64,000 nucleotides of DNA from Platynereis dumerilii (GCA_026936325.1 JAPTHN010000023.1:7733686-7797685); one strand, 5' to 3'; counted from the stretch's first letter, positions 23,745-35,413 are shown. Notes: a model not told the origin generated them from the sequence alone. Translations and numbers: made by a program.

Positions 23745-24165
23745 AAAAGCATCCTCACTTCTCTGCGTAAGCTTGGGAAGCTGCCCTGACCACATCATAC
23801 ACCGTTTTGTGTAGTAGTAATGGGGGGGGGGAAGTCCACGCCTTGGTCCCGATTTAGCGATGGTTTTAGTTTCTTTATCTCGATTGCTTCTTTGATCTTG
23901 CGCTTCATTACATTTTCTTCCCTGCCCAGTATCCTTGGTTTGTCCCAATCTATTTTGTGGTTCGTGTTATCCATAAGTTCATATAAAGCGGATACCGCTA
24001 ACTTCTTATGTTCCTCAATTCTCTGGGATAATGATCTTCCCGTTTCGCCAACATACGTCTTCTTGCAGGTCTTACATTGTATGTCATATATATCTCCTGT
24101 CCGATTTAGTTTGGGAGTGACATCCTTTGGGTGGACTAACTGGCTGACGATCCAAGGATAATGGC
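23745..24165 (-). pseudogene. Penelope-like element GIY-YIG endonuclease fragment
   Basis: The minus strand reads GDIYDIQCKTCKKTYVGETG, followed by RSLSQRIEEHKKLAVSALYE, NTNHKIDWDKPRIL and MKRKIKEAIEIKKLKPSLNR. This matches the C-terminal GIY-YIG nuclease of Penelope-like retroelements, including the CX2C pair, the R…EH helix, HxIDW, and the ending NRDxG. In the family this domain nicks target DNA for reverse transcription. No RT precedes it: upstream sequence on the minus strand is a GC-rich minisatellite, so this is a 5'-truncated 3' fragment. Confidence 0.85.
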
Positions 24166-24284
24166 CCAGCTGGGGGGTATGGGGGCAGCCTAGCAGGCAG
24201 GCCAACAGCAGGAGAGACCTGCCTGTAGCAGGAGAGGCGGCCATGGTCAGGAGAGGTAGCCCAGGAGTCAGGCCCAGCTAGGGG

Positions 24285-24455
24285 TATGGGGGTACCCTAG
24301 CAGGCAGGCCATCATCAGGAGAGGCAGGCCATCTTCAGGAGAGGCAGGCCATCAGCAGGAGAGGCAGGCCATCTTCAGGAGAGGCAGGCCATCAGCAGGA
24401 GAGGCAGGCCATCAGCAGGAGAGGCAGGCCATCAGCAGGAGAGGCATGCCAGCAG
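24285..24455. repeat. 20-bp minisatellite
   Basis: About eight units of AGGCAGGCCATCAGCAGGAG with CATCAG/CTTCAG variants. Looser relatives with AGGCAGGCCAACAGCAG spread over 24165-24540. Confidence 0.9.
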
Positions 24456-25044
24456 ACAGAGAAGCTGCCAAGGGGCCAGGCCCAGCTAGGGGGTGTGGGG
24501 TACTCTAGCAGGCTGACCAGCAGCAGGACAGGTTGTCCCCTGCGGTCAGAACCGGCAGGGACAATGAAGCATCCGGGAAAATATGGAAGAGTCAGGGGCA
24601 GAGCCGGAGTCCCAGAACATCACTCCAGGAGATCCAGAGTCAAGGGGGCAGCATCAGGAGGACACACACACTGTGGAAGAACAGCAGCATGGTGCCTGGT
24701 AGTGGTTGACCAGTGAGATGCCCTCATTCGCCAACACATGCAACGTCATTGAGGTGCAGCTCGGAGACCAGCGCGTAGAACCAGATAGCTCTAAAATACA
24801 GCGAAAACGCTCATTACTGCAACAAATCACCTAACAAGGACGCCATGTGAATTAGCAAACGTCGAGGTGGAACTGTCACAATACCAACCTAAAACAGTCT
24901 GAACTAGAGAAAACGGGCTGTTTAGGCACCTAATATAGACATGGGATCAAGGATTAGGGCACAAACTAGCCCTAGAATCACTAGAAAACACTTGAAATTG
25001 CCGAAAACACACCACAGCGTCCGCCATGACGGACAGACTGCGAT
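24456..25044. other. GC-rich to mixed tract without a gene
   Basis: Continues the GC-rich context of the minisatellite up to about 24720, then falls to mixed composition. No domain or element end recognised. It precedes the first tRNA-like SINE of the tandem composite series. Confidence 0.4.
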
Positions 25045-25200
25045 GAAACTTGGTAGGCTAATTAGGACAGGAGGAGGGCACGGCAATGAGGCGAAGGATG
25101 ATTGAAACAGCCGTCCAACATAGGCCCAGGTGACCTGGCAAGAGCTGGATTCGAACCCTGGACCCAGCGCGCTACCACTAGACAAACCCTGCCCCCTCAG
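25045..25200 (-). mobile_element. tRNA-derived SINE (family 1)
   Basis: On the minus strand, CTAGTGGTAGCGCG serves as an A-box-like word and GGTTCGAATCC is a perfect Pol III B box. It is followed by a SINE body (CTGTTTCAATCATCCTTCGC and TCATTGCCGTG). Acceptor and anticodon stems are not intact, so it is not a tRNA gene. Full-length copies with (ATCC)n tails lie at 32500-32706 and 48230-48437. Head resemblance to tRNA-Gly is tentative. Confidence 0.85.
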
Positions 25201-25269
25201 AATTCCACATAACTGAGGAGCAATTTCACATGATAACTGTCAGTTAAGCATAAGTTTTGTCAACTGGGT

Positions 25270-25465
25270 GGCCACTCTCCGGCAGCACACGATTCACACG
25301 CCGAATTTGACCATTGGTTGTTGCCAATTTTGCCGGTTTGCTGACCCCAATCGTGTGCATTCGGCCAGTCAGCATCTGCCTATGGTGCCGAAGACACAAT
25401 CTGCAGTCAATCGAGGACAAACGGCTAGCCGGGGCAGATTCGGCAACACCAATCGTGTGCTGCCA
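25270..25465. mobile_element. MITE-like element with GGCAGCACACGATT ends
   Basis: GGCAGCACACGATTCACACG near 25273 is matched by the inverted CAATCGTGTGCTGCC near 25463, giving imperfect inverted ends. Longer copies (about 360 bp) occur at 34485-34845, 41147-41505 and 50366-50675; this copy has an internal deletion. The target duplication is unclear. Confidence 0.6.
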
Positions 25466-25542
25466 CCATTGCCTTTACAGCAGACCAACTTGTCGGTCAT
25501 GGACAGTGCAACATTATTTGAAGAACTGCTGAAAACCATACT

Positions 25543-27560
25543 TTTTCTTCTTCTTCTTAATGGATATTCCTCCTGTTTTAGGAGCACCCCTAATGAGGGT
25601 TGTGTCTTGGATTGAGCTTCAAGCTCTTTGGTCAATCCCCAATACCCTTACCTCACCGCTACCTCTGTCTGTGCCTCTACCTCTAGGTCTGTCTCGTAGT
25701 GTGTTTATTGTTACTGCTACTGCTACGACAACTACCTTTGTTATTGATACCTTGCTTGAGAATCTCAAGCCTTCTGACATGGATTTTGTAACACAGGTTT
25801 GAAATGCAGCCTTGTATATTCAGCCATGCTTTCCTCATGCACTTTCCTCCTTCATCCAGCCCTGGGCCGTTGAGCAGGTCTCTTAGCGATTCATGGTCAC
25901 TTCCTCTCAGTTCGAAGCCGTAGTTCTTCAGCATGCTGAACCCTTCCTTCCTTTGAGTTGCCATACCTCGACATCTTAAAAGGATGTGACTACTGTCCTC
26001 TGCTTCCTGATCACAGACCCTGCAGGTGGCGTCCTTTTTTGTCCCATTTTGCCTTCCTATGTTGGGACTGGTAGGTGCCTGTGATGAACTTGGCTCTGAT
26101 GGAGGCTGCGGGAACCAGGCTAGGTCTACCTATGCAGGATGTCCATATTGGATGTGGCGATGTCCCTCTGGGATCTAGCATTGAGAGCACTTGTATGTTT
26201 CCTCGATTTTCCTTCCAAAAGCATCTGTCTCCATTTACTATGGATGGTGGTTTGGATAATTTCTTTCCAGTTGTTCTTGCTCCAAGGAGTCTCTAATGTT
26301 GATAATGTATCGATGTTATATTGGAGGGCTATATTTAAGGCATAGTTGAACCAGCTGTTCTGAAGGCCGAGACTCAATTGTCTGGTGGCTAGAAACTTCA
26401 GGCTATTATTCTTTGACCTTGTAACGCTGCCAAATAAATTTAAAACTCTTATATGGAGCTCTGCTTCTAAGGGAATTGCGCCTGCCATGAGGTAGATGGC
26501 TTCATTCGCCGTGTTGCTAGGCAAGCCCTGGATATGCCTGAGGAGCTGCTTGTGGTAGGAATTCAGTTCATCAGCTTCGCTTTTCTGAAGTACAACTGCA
26601 TCAAGTCCATAATAAAGGAGCCTTGGGATGATGTAGGTGTCAATTATTTTCTTTGATACAGCAGGGCTGAGACCATTGCCTCCGTGTAGACCAGCCCCCA
26701 TGAGGGCATATGATGCTCTTCTCGCTTGGTTGATTCTAGCTGTGATGTTTGGACCCATTTTCCCAGCTCGCCACTCTAAGCCCAGATGAATGAATGATTT
26801 ACTCTCAGGAAGGTGTTCGTCTCCCAGCTTGAGAGCTTGTATTTGTATGTTCCTCTGGGGTGTCATTAGCGTGACAGAGCTTTTTTGGGGATGTATTGTG
26901 TATAGATGTTCATCCGCATATTGGCTGACTGCATCCAGCATCACCTGCATCTCTTCTTCTGTGTTTGCAATGAGTAGCTGGTCATCCGCACATGTCGGCG
27001 ATCCCATGTAAGTAGTACCAATATTCATTCCAACATTGGCTATTTCCAGGTTTTTCAGAGGTCGTTAATGTATAATTTGTATAGTGATGTTGATAAAACT
27101 GCTCCCTGTCATACTCCCTTAGATACCTTAAAAGCGGGGCTGTGTCCGCCCTTCCAACGTACCGTTTCAGTTATATTTTCATACACCAGCGCCCAACTGT
27201 TGCTTGGCAGCCCTTCCATGTGCAGCTTGATCTTCAGTTTTTCCTGGCACACCACGTCAAATGCCGTTTGGACGTCCAGGGATCCTACGATCAGCTGGCT
27301 CTTTTGGTCTTTTGCTGTGGCAATGGCTTCCGTGAGGCAGAGGGTGACCATAATGGGGGAGAGCCCTTTGGTAAAACCAAATTGTAGGTTGCTTTGGGAA
27401 GGTAGCAGTACAGCATCGGCTGTCTCTTGTACGAGTTTCTCGATTATTTTCCCTAACAAGGCAGTGATGGTAATTCCTCTGTGATTGCTTAGAAGCTTTG
27501 TGTCTTTTCCTTTTTTTGGGATAGGTATCTTGAACCCTGTCTTACAGTTCACTGGGACTG
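25543..27560 (-). mobile_element. 5'-truncated LINE (family D)
   Basis: Inserted in the R segment exactly between CTGAAAACCATACT and GATTTACGAGCAG, which are adjacent in the copies at 34890 and 50710. The 3' end has an (AAG)n tail, read on the minus strand at 25560-25543. ACT may be the short target duplication. The 5' end is truncated inside the RT, so endonuclease and ORF1 are absent. Confidence 0.85.
25683..27552 (-). pseudogene. LINE family D reverse transcriptase and C-terminus (broken)
   Basis: 27552-27109 reads FKIPIPKKGKDTKLLSNHRG, then ITITALLGKIIEKLV, LQFGFTKGLSPIM and SLDVQTAFDVV. It ends at VSKGV followed by a stop where Arg is usual (CGA to TGA type change), so the QG box (QGAVLS) is just beyond the stop. 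27028-26126 continues with GSPTCADDQLLIAN, the catalytic CADD form of the box, and the thumb block YALMGAGLHGGNGLSPAVSK. The C-terminus down to 25683 has a Cys/His region in broken frames. It is of the same clade as family E at 35434-38092, which also has CADD. Confidence 0.85.
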
Positions 27561-29145
27561 ATTTACGAGCAGTACAGAAATTGTTGCCAGAGTGGTAAAT
27601 TTACCATGCACGAGCCTCAGTGCAATAAATAGAACCAGCTTTATCAGTTGTGTCAGACTGAGCAACTTCCATCAAAACAGGAATTAAGGATTTTGGATTT
27701 ATGAAGAAGCAAAGCAAGATCTTTTGTCTAATATACGAACGCTTACCTGCAACAAATCAGATTGCACAAATAATCAGGATATACACTTTTGGTTTATTTT
27801 ACACCGTTGTATTGGTTGTTTAATTAGGAGAGTGAAGTAATTGGGTAAAATTACACCCACAATATGCTTTTATGAAACTGGTTTGGTATTTTTTCTGACA
27901 TAGAACATGTGGTGCCATCTTTAATACAGAGCTTTGTGCAGAATATTCTCAATTGTTATATATTTGTGGCTCCATCTAATGCATGTGGCTTAAAGCTCAT
28001 GTGTAATTGCTTCAGTCCATTAGACTTATTCTGACTAAAATGAAGCAAGCAGAATTTGTACACATACAGAATCCACCTTACATGAGCATTCAATTATAAA
28101 GTGCTCAGAAGGTGAAGACAACTCCTTTGCTTATCTCTCACTGTGGTCTTTAGGATGAATTGTATTCTTCAGACTGACGACAAGCAGGAGACAATTTGGA
28201 AGAGAGTGAAATTGTCTCACTGTGAACCATACGTAACACCCATTTAATACATGAAAGTTATAAAAAATATACCTTGCGAGGGGCCACTTATAAGCAATTA
28301 AGGCCCCTTTCAATCCTTAATTTGCTCATGCCATGAACCCCCAAAGGTTCTACAAACCATTTACCCTGAAGAAACTTGTAGGGTAAACCAAAACATTCTT
28401 GTTCAGACCATATTTATAGCTTAACTAGTACAATTTGAAATAGAATAAATAACAAATGATCACATATTTTTACCAGATATTTCACTAAAACATTTGTACT
28501 TTCTAATTTATAAAGGTTGCCTGAACTTAATAGAATTACGTTAAAGGTGCTAATCACTGCAATTTACAGTAGAATTTCATGGAAAATCTGACGACAAATA
28601 TCATAGTAGACCCATCATGTTGGTACTCATTTTAAAGCTGTTGACAAGAGGAATCTCAGTGGCTGATACATGGGGGGCCTAGGGGGCCCGGGCCCCCCTA
28701 GACCACTGAGATTAATAATAGTATTTTGAAGAAAATATGCTGCCGTGCGGGCCCGCGAATGCTGAAACACGTCCGGCCCCCCCAAGATGACCCTGTCTGG
28801 ATCCGCCACTGTATTTTTTTGTTTTTTTCACATGTCTAATGGTCACTAAACGCGGTAGATGTAAACGTTCTCGCGTGTGTTTTAAATCACCAAAACTTCA
28901 ATGCATTTAGTTGTTATGGCACAAATTGAGCTGGTATACATATTGAATTTCCCAAAAAATCTAATTAAGTCCTACCAGTGAGTAATGACCTTATTTTTTA
29001 CAACTTTAACTATTATTGTCTCAAATTGTCTTAGGCCATGTTTTAACTATTCTCCAAATTTTTTGGGGGGCAGCCTGTCCTGCTTTCCCCCTTTCCTCCA
29101 CACCCTGCAGAATAGCTTACTGAGTAGCCGAGGGTATGCTGCTGC
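27561..29145. repeat. composite 'R' segment, unit 1
   Basis: AT-rich non-coding sequence starting GATTTACGAGCAG and ending at GAGGGTATGCTGCTGCGCAG. It is repeated with 85-98 % similarity by eye at 34912-40035, 42579-45130, 50700-51760 and 63660-64000. This unit lacks the insert (about 90 bp in unit 4, about 950 bp in units 2 and 3) present after CTCCATCTAATG in the others. It contains a hAT MITE at 28657-28811. No gene. Confidence 0.8.
28657..28811. mobile_element. hAT-type MITE, unit 1
   Basis: The ends CAGTGGCTGATAC and GGATCCGCCACTG are inverted, bounding G-run and C-run blocks. The CAGTGGCGGATCCAGG-type terminus is characteristic of a widespread hAT MITE group. An inner inverted pair (AATCTCAGTGG and CCACTGAGATT) suggests a nested or duplicated end. 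The target duplication is not visible. Confidence 0.75.
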
Positions 29146-29458
29146 GCAGCCTATGTTTTCTAGGTGTGAATAGTTTTGCTCCAAAACATGCTTTTAAAGG
29201 TGATATCGGATAGATTGATTCAAAAACTAGTTGTCATGGTAAATGCTACATTTTAGGAATAGACTTGTTTATATGGATGAAAACAGACTAAAAAAAACAA
29301 GTATTTGAAGTTGATAAACAAATTAGCAAGAAAAATTGGAGTATGAGGTTTTACAAATATTCACTAAATTCAAGATTATCCCTATAATTGGGATTCTTGA
29401 AGAGAATACTTACCTAAGCCCTGTATACTATAACAATAGGATTCTCCTAACTACCGGA
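29146..29458 (+). pseudogene. LINE family F 3' fragment, unit 1
   Basis: Decayed continuation of FLGVNSFAPK and the following C-terminal block (IPIIGILEENTYLSPVYYN), joined head-on to a minus-strand family-C LINE at about 29459. Broken by small indels relative to the unit-3 copy at 45135. Confidence 0.65.
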
Positions 29459-30424
29459 AAATTTCAGTGAAAAATTCCGGCTGAGAAAATGCTGGCCAAC
29501 CCTGGGTGGCACCAATTCTGCAGCTTGTCCATGCATCCTGAAGTCTTTTCTGGATGATGATGAAGCCCGAGTTAGTTAATTGCAGATCTGCAAGAGAACC
29601 AGAAGGCAAGGTCATCTGCAAATTGTGAGATTTACACCTAACAGTCAGGAGCAAATGGAATATTGTTAACAAATAGACTGAAAAGTAACTGACCTTTTAT
29701 ACCAACCCTTGTGGAGTGCCCGCAATCACTGAATCAGGTTGACCCGACAAGAGACACCGTAACCTACTCTTACAGCAATGGTGCGATTGGTGCGTTGATG
29801 GGGGCAGGAGGGGAGAGTACTGATGATCTTGTGTGCAAGCTGGAAGTCTTGCAGCTTGTACGGGAGGCCATCCTGCTGGAAGGTGGTCACTGGTGATGTC
29901 ATCGCCTTCAAAGTGTTCTGAAATAAGAGGAAGCAGATTAGGAGTTGTGATGATAAGGTCTAGGAGGGCATTTGTCCCATCTGCTGGATTGAGTTTGGTA
30001 GGAGCTCTATTGATGTTGATAATCTGTAATGAAGATTGACGTCTGTGTTTAGCTGTCGGTCTCTGACGTTGGTTGCGGTGCAGAGGTTGTCAGTGCAGCC
30101 ATGATATGCATTGAAGTTTCCCATCCAGATCACATGCCTAAACCTGTTGAGAATGTGGGAAAAAGTGGTATGATGTACTACCTAGTGATGATGAGGGAGA
30201 GATGTATAAGGAAATGATAGAGACATCACGTATTCCTGGGAGACTCATGGAGACTGCAGAGCAGTCGTTTGAGAGGTTGTCTGTGGGCCGTTGTTGGTGT
30301 GAAGAATAGGAGGATGGTTCCACCCGCTGGTCTGTCTTGGCCTTTGCGAATCGGAGGCTGGGCATTGCTGCGTGTTGCTGTAAAGAAACCGTCAGCAAAG
30401 GGATCTCTGGCATCATCAGTCATA

Positions 30425-30850
30425 ACGGTACACTTAAATTTCTTTCTGCACCTGCAGAGTTCTGCACAAAATTCTGCACTTCTGCAGGAAGCTGCAGAAT
30501 TCTGCAGTTCTGCAATTTTGGTCCTCTGTCACTGCAGCATTTCTGAAATGTTTCTGCAGCAAAATCTGTAATTCTGTAGGAGTTATGCACCTTGGGGGGG
30601 TTTTCTGCTTTTCTGCAGCTAGCTGCAGAATTCTGAAGGAAGCTGAAGAATTTTGTGCTCCTCTGTCCCAGAAGCGTTTCTGAATAGTTTCTGCAGTACA
30701 ATCTGTAGTTCTGTAGGAGTTATGAAGCTTGGGAGTTTTATGCACTTCTGCAGCTTGTAGGAAGGTGCAGAATATCACAAATTCTGCAGCTGCCTCTAGA
30801 ATTTCACCAATTCTGCAGCTGTCTGTAGCAAATTCTGCAGTTCTGCCAGT
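30425..30850. repeat. CTGCAGAATTC-type block, related to the 2080-4138 element
   Basis: Starts GGTACACTTAAATTTCTTTC, which is the reverse complement of the inner boundary at about 3801-3830 of the 2080-4138 element. It continues with CTGCAG/GAATTC words and the CACTGCAGCATTTCTGAAAT module. It lacks that element's terminal repeats. It is flanked by a direct duplication of about 190 bp of the host LINE (30238-30424 and 30851-31045). Confidence 0.8.
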
Positions 30851-31067
30851 GGGAGACTCATGGAGACTGCAGAGCAGTCGTTTGAGAGGTTGTCTGTGAG
30901 CTGTTGTTGGTGTGAAGACCTAGTTTGAATAGGAGGATGGTTCCACCCGCTGGTCTGTCTTGGCCTTTGCGAATCAGAGGCTGGGCGTTGCGGCGTGTTG
31001 CTGTAAAGAAACCGTCAGCAAAGGGATCTCTGGCATCATCAGTGATAAGGGTCTCATTTACCCATAA

Positions 31068-31396
31068 ACAGCAGCTGGGTGGCAAAGTGGCTTAGGTGCC
31101 TGCCTGCTCCGCTGAAGGGCTTTGCTTGCATGGGTTCGAACCCCGGGTGGGGAACCCAACATTTTCAGTGTTCCTTCATGAGCAAAATCCCAGCTGGATG
31201 TCGTTCGGATGAGACGTTAAATTGGCGGCCCCTTGTATCAGTGTCTATGCTGGGCAAGTAAAAGATCCCTCACATGGGGTAAATGTGTAACATGTTGAGG
31301 ACTCCCGCTCTCTCTCCCATCTCATCAATCAACCCTCGTGAGCGCCCAGAACTGGGCTTAGAGGGCTGCACTTACCATATCTATCTATCTATCTTG
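31068..31396 (+). mobile_element. tRNA-derived SINE (family 2) with conserved central domain
   Basis: A head with GGGTTCGAACCCCGG (B box) is followed by AAAATCCCAGCTGGATGTCG, TTCGGATGAGACGTTAAATT and AAGTAAAAGATCCCTCACAT. The GATGAGACGTTAAA…GTAAAAGATCCC arrangement is a conserved body domain shared by several metazoan SINE superfamilies. The tail is (ATCT)n at about 31378-31394. It is absent from the matching place in unit 3 (47130-47145), so it inserted after those units separated. Confidence 0.88.
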
Positions 31397-32499
31397 AACA
31401 AGTGCAAGGTCCAGTTCATGGGCAGCAAGGCAGTGGGACAACAGCTGGGACTAGACCCGAATTCCACGGCTGTTGATTGTGATGACTCTGGCCACATTCT
31501 GAAAAGAGAAAGGGAAGAGACACGCAGCAATGTATGTGAAAACGTGATTTATAAGGAAATCGACAATGAAGCAATTTTCACCGATTGGGCCGGTGTTACC
31601 CTGGTCTAGTAGACAACGGATACAGCACTGCATACGCAGGTGACTGCCGGGTGGGTGTGAATGATGTTGCGGTCAATGAGGAGGTTCGGGATAGAGGCTC
31701 TGGAGCTGGCAAGAATGCCCACATTTACCCATAAAGCCATTCTCTGGCTTGGCTGCTTTTGTAGGTAGCTTGTTCTCTCTCTTGGTCGCTCTTGGTCGCT
31801 CTTGGCCACTTGTTGTGCAGGACATCCCTTGAAGGTAGATGGATATCCAGTAGTCTTGCAGTTTGGGCAGATCATGGTTTGAACTTGGGTGTTGGTAGAA
31901 TCTTTGTGGCGGTTCTTGCAGGTGAGAGTATCGGGTACAGCTGGCAGCGCTGTGCCAGATTGCCTGGCACTTGAAGCATTGCCTGGGGTAATGTTGCTGG
32001 CAGTCCACTACCTTAAGTTTCCTGAAATTGAAAAAGATGACATCTTTAATAAGCTTGTGTTTTTCGCTCTTTTGTGGCACACTGAGTATGTAAGCTTCTA
32101 GTAAGTTACTGCCTAGCAGCAGAGAATATCCTAGTGAATGGGACTCCAAAGAGTATATTCAAGGGAGTAGGGTGCATTAAAACTTGAATAACGAGTAAGT
32201 GCACCGATTTCAAGTTATATATCCATTGTATTAGTTATCTCTTTTTGGAAATATTTGATGCCTTTTTGGTTATTCTAGCAAAAACAGTTGCAGCTGCCAA
32301 GGGAGCCCCATGGGCTGGTCTGGCGTGAGAGCAGAAAGCATCATGAGTAGAAGCCTCCAAGCTGAGGTAACTCCCAAGGCCTGAGAAGGAGGTGGTGACA
32401 GTAGGTACTACATAGGCCTGTTTCAGTGTCACCAACCGGGAATGGAAACAGGTTCAGGCCAGAACTCAGCAGGCCAGAACTCAGCAGGCCGGCCAAAGG

Positions 32500-32706
32500 A
32501 TGGATGGATGGATGATTGGGGCTTTACTTCCTGAATTTATGGATTTGGTAGGCTAATTAGGACAGGGGGAGGACACGGCAATGAGGCAAAGGATGATTGA
32601 AACAGCAGTCAAACATAAATCCAGGTGATCCGGCAAGAGCTGGATTCAAACCCGGGACCCAGCGATTGGCAGCCCAGCACGCTACCACTAGACTAACCCT
32701 CCCCCC
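32500..32706 (-). mobile_element. tRNA-derived SINE (family 1), full-length, unit 1
   Basis: Head at the right on the minus strand (GGTTAGTCTAGTGGTAGCGT, B box GGTTTGAATCC). The tail (ATCC)n is at 32500-32514. AGGCCGGCCAAAGG flanks both sides (32486-32499, 32707-32720), a 14-bp duplication with one mismatch, typical of LINE-mediated retroposition. Confidence 0.88.
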
Positions 32707-33173
32707 AGGCCGGCCAAGGGAATGCCAAAAGAGAGTCACTGAGGTGCCTCAGTACACCGGGCACAAACAGGCCAGTGCAAGTGAGGGCAACCAGAAGGGG
32801 CAAGATATTGACCCGTGGAGAGGCAACCACCTGTCTCCCCCTGCCGCGAGCAAGTCAGGAGGCTCAGGGCCGGGAGGTAAACAGCAGGCATCTCCGAGGC
32901 CTAGCTGGAGAGCCACTGGCAGCAGAGACTGCACAGGACAAAGACTGCACAGGACAAAGACTGCACAGGACAGCAACCGCAGGAGGCAAGTGACACCTCC
33001 CTGATGGAGGGAAGGAGAGCACTCAGGGGCTCATAGACGCACCACAGGTGACTCCAGCAGACCAATCCCTGAGAGACAACAGGAGGAACGGTTGAAGCGC
33101 TGGCACCCGAAGCAGAGCAACTCTCTCCACCAAGCAGGAGCAGAAGCGTCCAAGGCAGTCGGGCAGAGGGAGG
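32707..33173. other. GC-rich tract of composite unit 1, left part
   Basis: GC-rich sequence shared with 48438-48890 and 54043-54490. This copy has three tandem GACTGCACAGGACAAA units (32925-32975) where the others have one. Open frames on both strands carry no recognised domain and are not conserved as proteins between copies. Confidence 0.5.
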
Positions 33174-33984
33174 CAGTGCACGCGAAAGCAAATTGCCCAT
33201 GGTCAGACAATTTGTCTGACGGAGATAAAGTTCTGGTCAGACAATTTTAACTTTGGTTTTTTCCTGGTACCGGGTATAAAAAAAAATTACATATTTATGC
33301 AGACATTATCTGTTGGCATTGACATCTATGTCTTACAGGGGATACCAATTTAAAGAACGTTTATCTTTTACATTTTTTTATTTCATACTTACCTCAGTTA
33401 CCTGTATTACTTTTAAACAAATAAACAAGCTTATTAAATATTGTTCTGGCTAATGTACCTCTAAAAGTATACAACAGAAACATAAGTAGAATGTGCGTAT
33501 TTGGTTGTAAAGAACAACATTGGATGATTGGAGATCAATCACAGGCTTGAATTTTTTATTTGAACCTGTTATGCAAGTTAAATTTTTGTTGAATCATGAA
33601 ACTTCGGATTTGATTTATCGGATAAAATCAACTGCCTTTGTGGAGTAATTGAACATGCTGGAATCGACTTATTATTATTATTTGGAGCTTTACAAGACTA
33701 TATAGAGATAAAGACATGAATGCTCGTGAAATAGTTGATTGTAATTAGTCTTGACACTAGGTTATTGCAATTCACTTGGAAACTTTGCTTCAGATTGTCC
33801 CACTTGAAACTGGAGTAACTGCTATCTAAACCAGAATGAAAGTCTTGCTGATTGTCCATGTGATTGCCCTGATGTCTAGAGCAGTTCCTGTCGGACATTT
33901 TGACTGACCAGAGCCAGAGATAGGTCGGACAATCGAAAAACTGATCGGCAAAAGCCGATTGTCCCACGTCGTTTGCGCGCACTG
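33174..33984. mobile_element. 811-bp hAT-type non-autonomous element
   Basis: The ends CAGTGCACGCGAAAGCAAA and TTTGCGCGCACTG are imperfect inverted repeats. The flanks GAGGGAGG and GAGAGAGG make an 8-bp duplication with one mismatch. The uninterrupted site CAGAGGGAGGTAGCCTGAAC is present at 48895. The interior is AT-rich with no transposase. Confidence 0.82.
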
Positions 33985-34430
33985 GAGAGAGGTAGCCTGA
34001 ACCCATGGCAACAGACAGGCAGGAGGGGACCCGCAAAGGGACACACCCCCTCCACCACAGGAAGGCGGGCGCACCCATGGAAAGCCACCTGGTCCAAGGT
34101 AATTGTGGGAGGCCAGGCCAAGGTCAGCGAGACAATGAAGACTGGAGCAGGACAGGCACACCAAGAGGAAATCACGGAATCCGCAAGTGAGGCCCGGACA
34201 TCAGGATGACAGAGAGGCAGGAAGGCCGAGCCACCGCACCTCTAGACAGGCAAGCATGTCAAGTGGAAGCCTCCCCAAACCGGAGGAGAGCACGGCAATG
34301 AGGCGAAGGATGATGAAACAGCCATCCAACATAGGCCCAGGTGACCCGACAAGAGCTGGATTCGAACCCTGGACCCAGTGTTTGGCAGCCCAGCATGCTG
34401 CCACTAGACCGACCCTCCCCCTCAGAATTC
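33985..34430 (-). repeat. GC-rich tract and partial family-1 SINE, unit 2
   Basis: 33985-34265 is the GC-rich tract (GTAGCCTGAACCCATGGCAA…). About 34270-34430 is a SINE copy without its tail, with B box GGTTCGAATCC on the minus strand at about 34362. It matches 40642-41075 very closely. Confidence 0.75.
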
Positions 34431-34484
34431 CACGTAACTGAGGAGCACACTCGGTTAAGCACAAGTTTTGTCAGCTGGGTGGCC

Positions 34485-34845
34485 ACTCTCCGGTAGCACA
34501 TGATACACATGCCGAATTTGACCGTCGGCTGTTGCCGATTTCGCCGGTTTGCCGACCCCAATCGTATGCATTCGGCAAAATCCTGGTGGATGCACTATTT
34601 GTCCATGGCACCACCTGCAGAAATGTGCATGAACTGAGGGAATTCCAGGATATCCCAATACTTTAACATCGCATGACGTCACTTTCGTCATATCCGGGTC
34701 GGCCTTGCCGCTTTTGCCGGGGTTTTCAGTTCGGCCATCCGGCTTCTGCCTTCGCTGCCGAAGACACAGTCACCAGTCAGTCGAGAACAAACGGCTAGCC
34801 GGGGCAGATTCGGCAACACCAATCGTGTGCTGCCACCATTGCCAT
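34485..34845. mobile_element. MITE-like element with GGCAGCACACGATT ends, unit 2
   Basis: The left end near 34490 (CCGGTAGCACATGATACACA) and right end near 34840 (AATCGTGTGCTGCC) form imperfect inverted repeats. An inner GCCGGTTTGCCGACCCCAAT block and a TGACGTCACTTTCGTC block are shared with 41147-41505. Non-coding. Confidence 0.6.
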
Positions 34846-35413
34846 TACAGCAGACCAACTTGTCAGTCAGGGACAGCGCAACATTATTTGAAGAACTGCT
34901 GAAAACCATACTGATTTACGAGCAGTTCAGAAAATTGTGGACAGAGTGGTAAATTTACCATGCACCAGCCTCAGTGCAATAGATAGAACCAGCTTGCTCA
35001 TTGTGTCAGACTGAGCAACTTCTATCAAAACAGGAATTAGGGATTTTGGATTTACGAAGAAGCAAAGCAAGATCTTTTGTCTAACATAAGAACGTTTACC
35101 TGCAACAAACCAGATTGCACAATTAATCAGGATATATAGTTTTGGTTTATTTTACACCTTTGTAGGGGTTGTTTAATTGGGTGAGGGAAGTAATTGGGTA
35201 AAATTACACCCACAATATGCTTTTATGAAACTGGTTTGGGATTTTTTCTGACATAGAACAAGTGGTGCCATCTTTAATACAGAGCTTTTTGCAGAAAATT
35301 CTCAATTGTTACATGTATATGTGTGGCTCCATCTAATGTTTTTTTTTGCATAATATTATATAAATATTTGATGGTGAGGAGTCCAATATAGAGTATAATT
35401 GGATGAAGAAAAG

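Larger units (their letters stand above)
29459..32460 (-). pseudogene. LINE family C (ORF1 to RT), unit 1, interrupted and internally deleted
   Basis: Read on the minus strand from 32460. The ORF1 gag-like protein has KLIKDVIFFNFRKLKVVDCQ and zinc knuckles CFKCQAIWHSAASC (near 31970) and CPNCKTTGYPS. The APE endonuclease start (VARVITINSRGIRV near 31480) follows, then DDARDPFADGFFTATRRNAQ near 31000. The interrupted remainder lies at 30420-29720, followed by RT pieces (YKLQDFQLAHKIIS near 29840, TPQGLV near 29700, LPSGSLADLQLTN near 29590). A deletion joins the endonuclease near SDHLP directly to the RT middle, as also in unit 3. ORF1 with CCHC knuckles plus APE plus RT fits the Jockey/CR1 side of LINEs. 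It is split by a SINE (31068-31396) and a palindrome-repeat block (30425-30850). Confidence 0.8.

Noticed and set aside
25045-25200. tRNA gene
   Set aside because: The B box is perfect but acceptor and anticodon stems do not form. The sequence continues into a SINE body and is multicopy with (ATCC)n tails.
30238-31045. 190-bp flanking repeat as a target-site duplication
   Set aside because: Far too long for any known integrase or endonuclease. Treated as a segmental copy instead.
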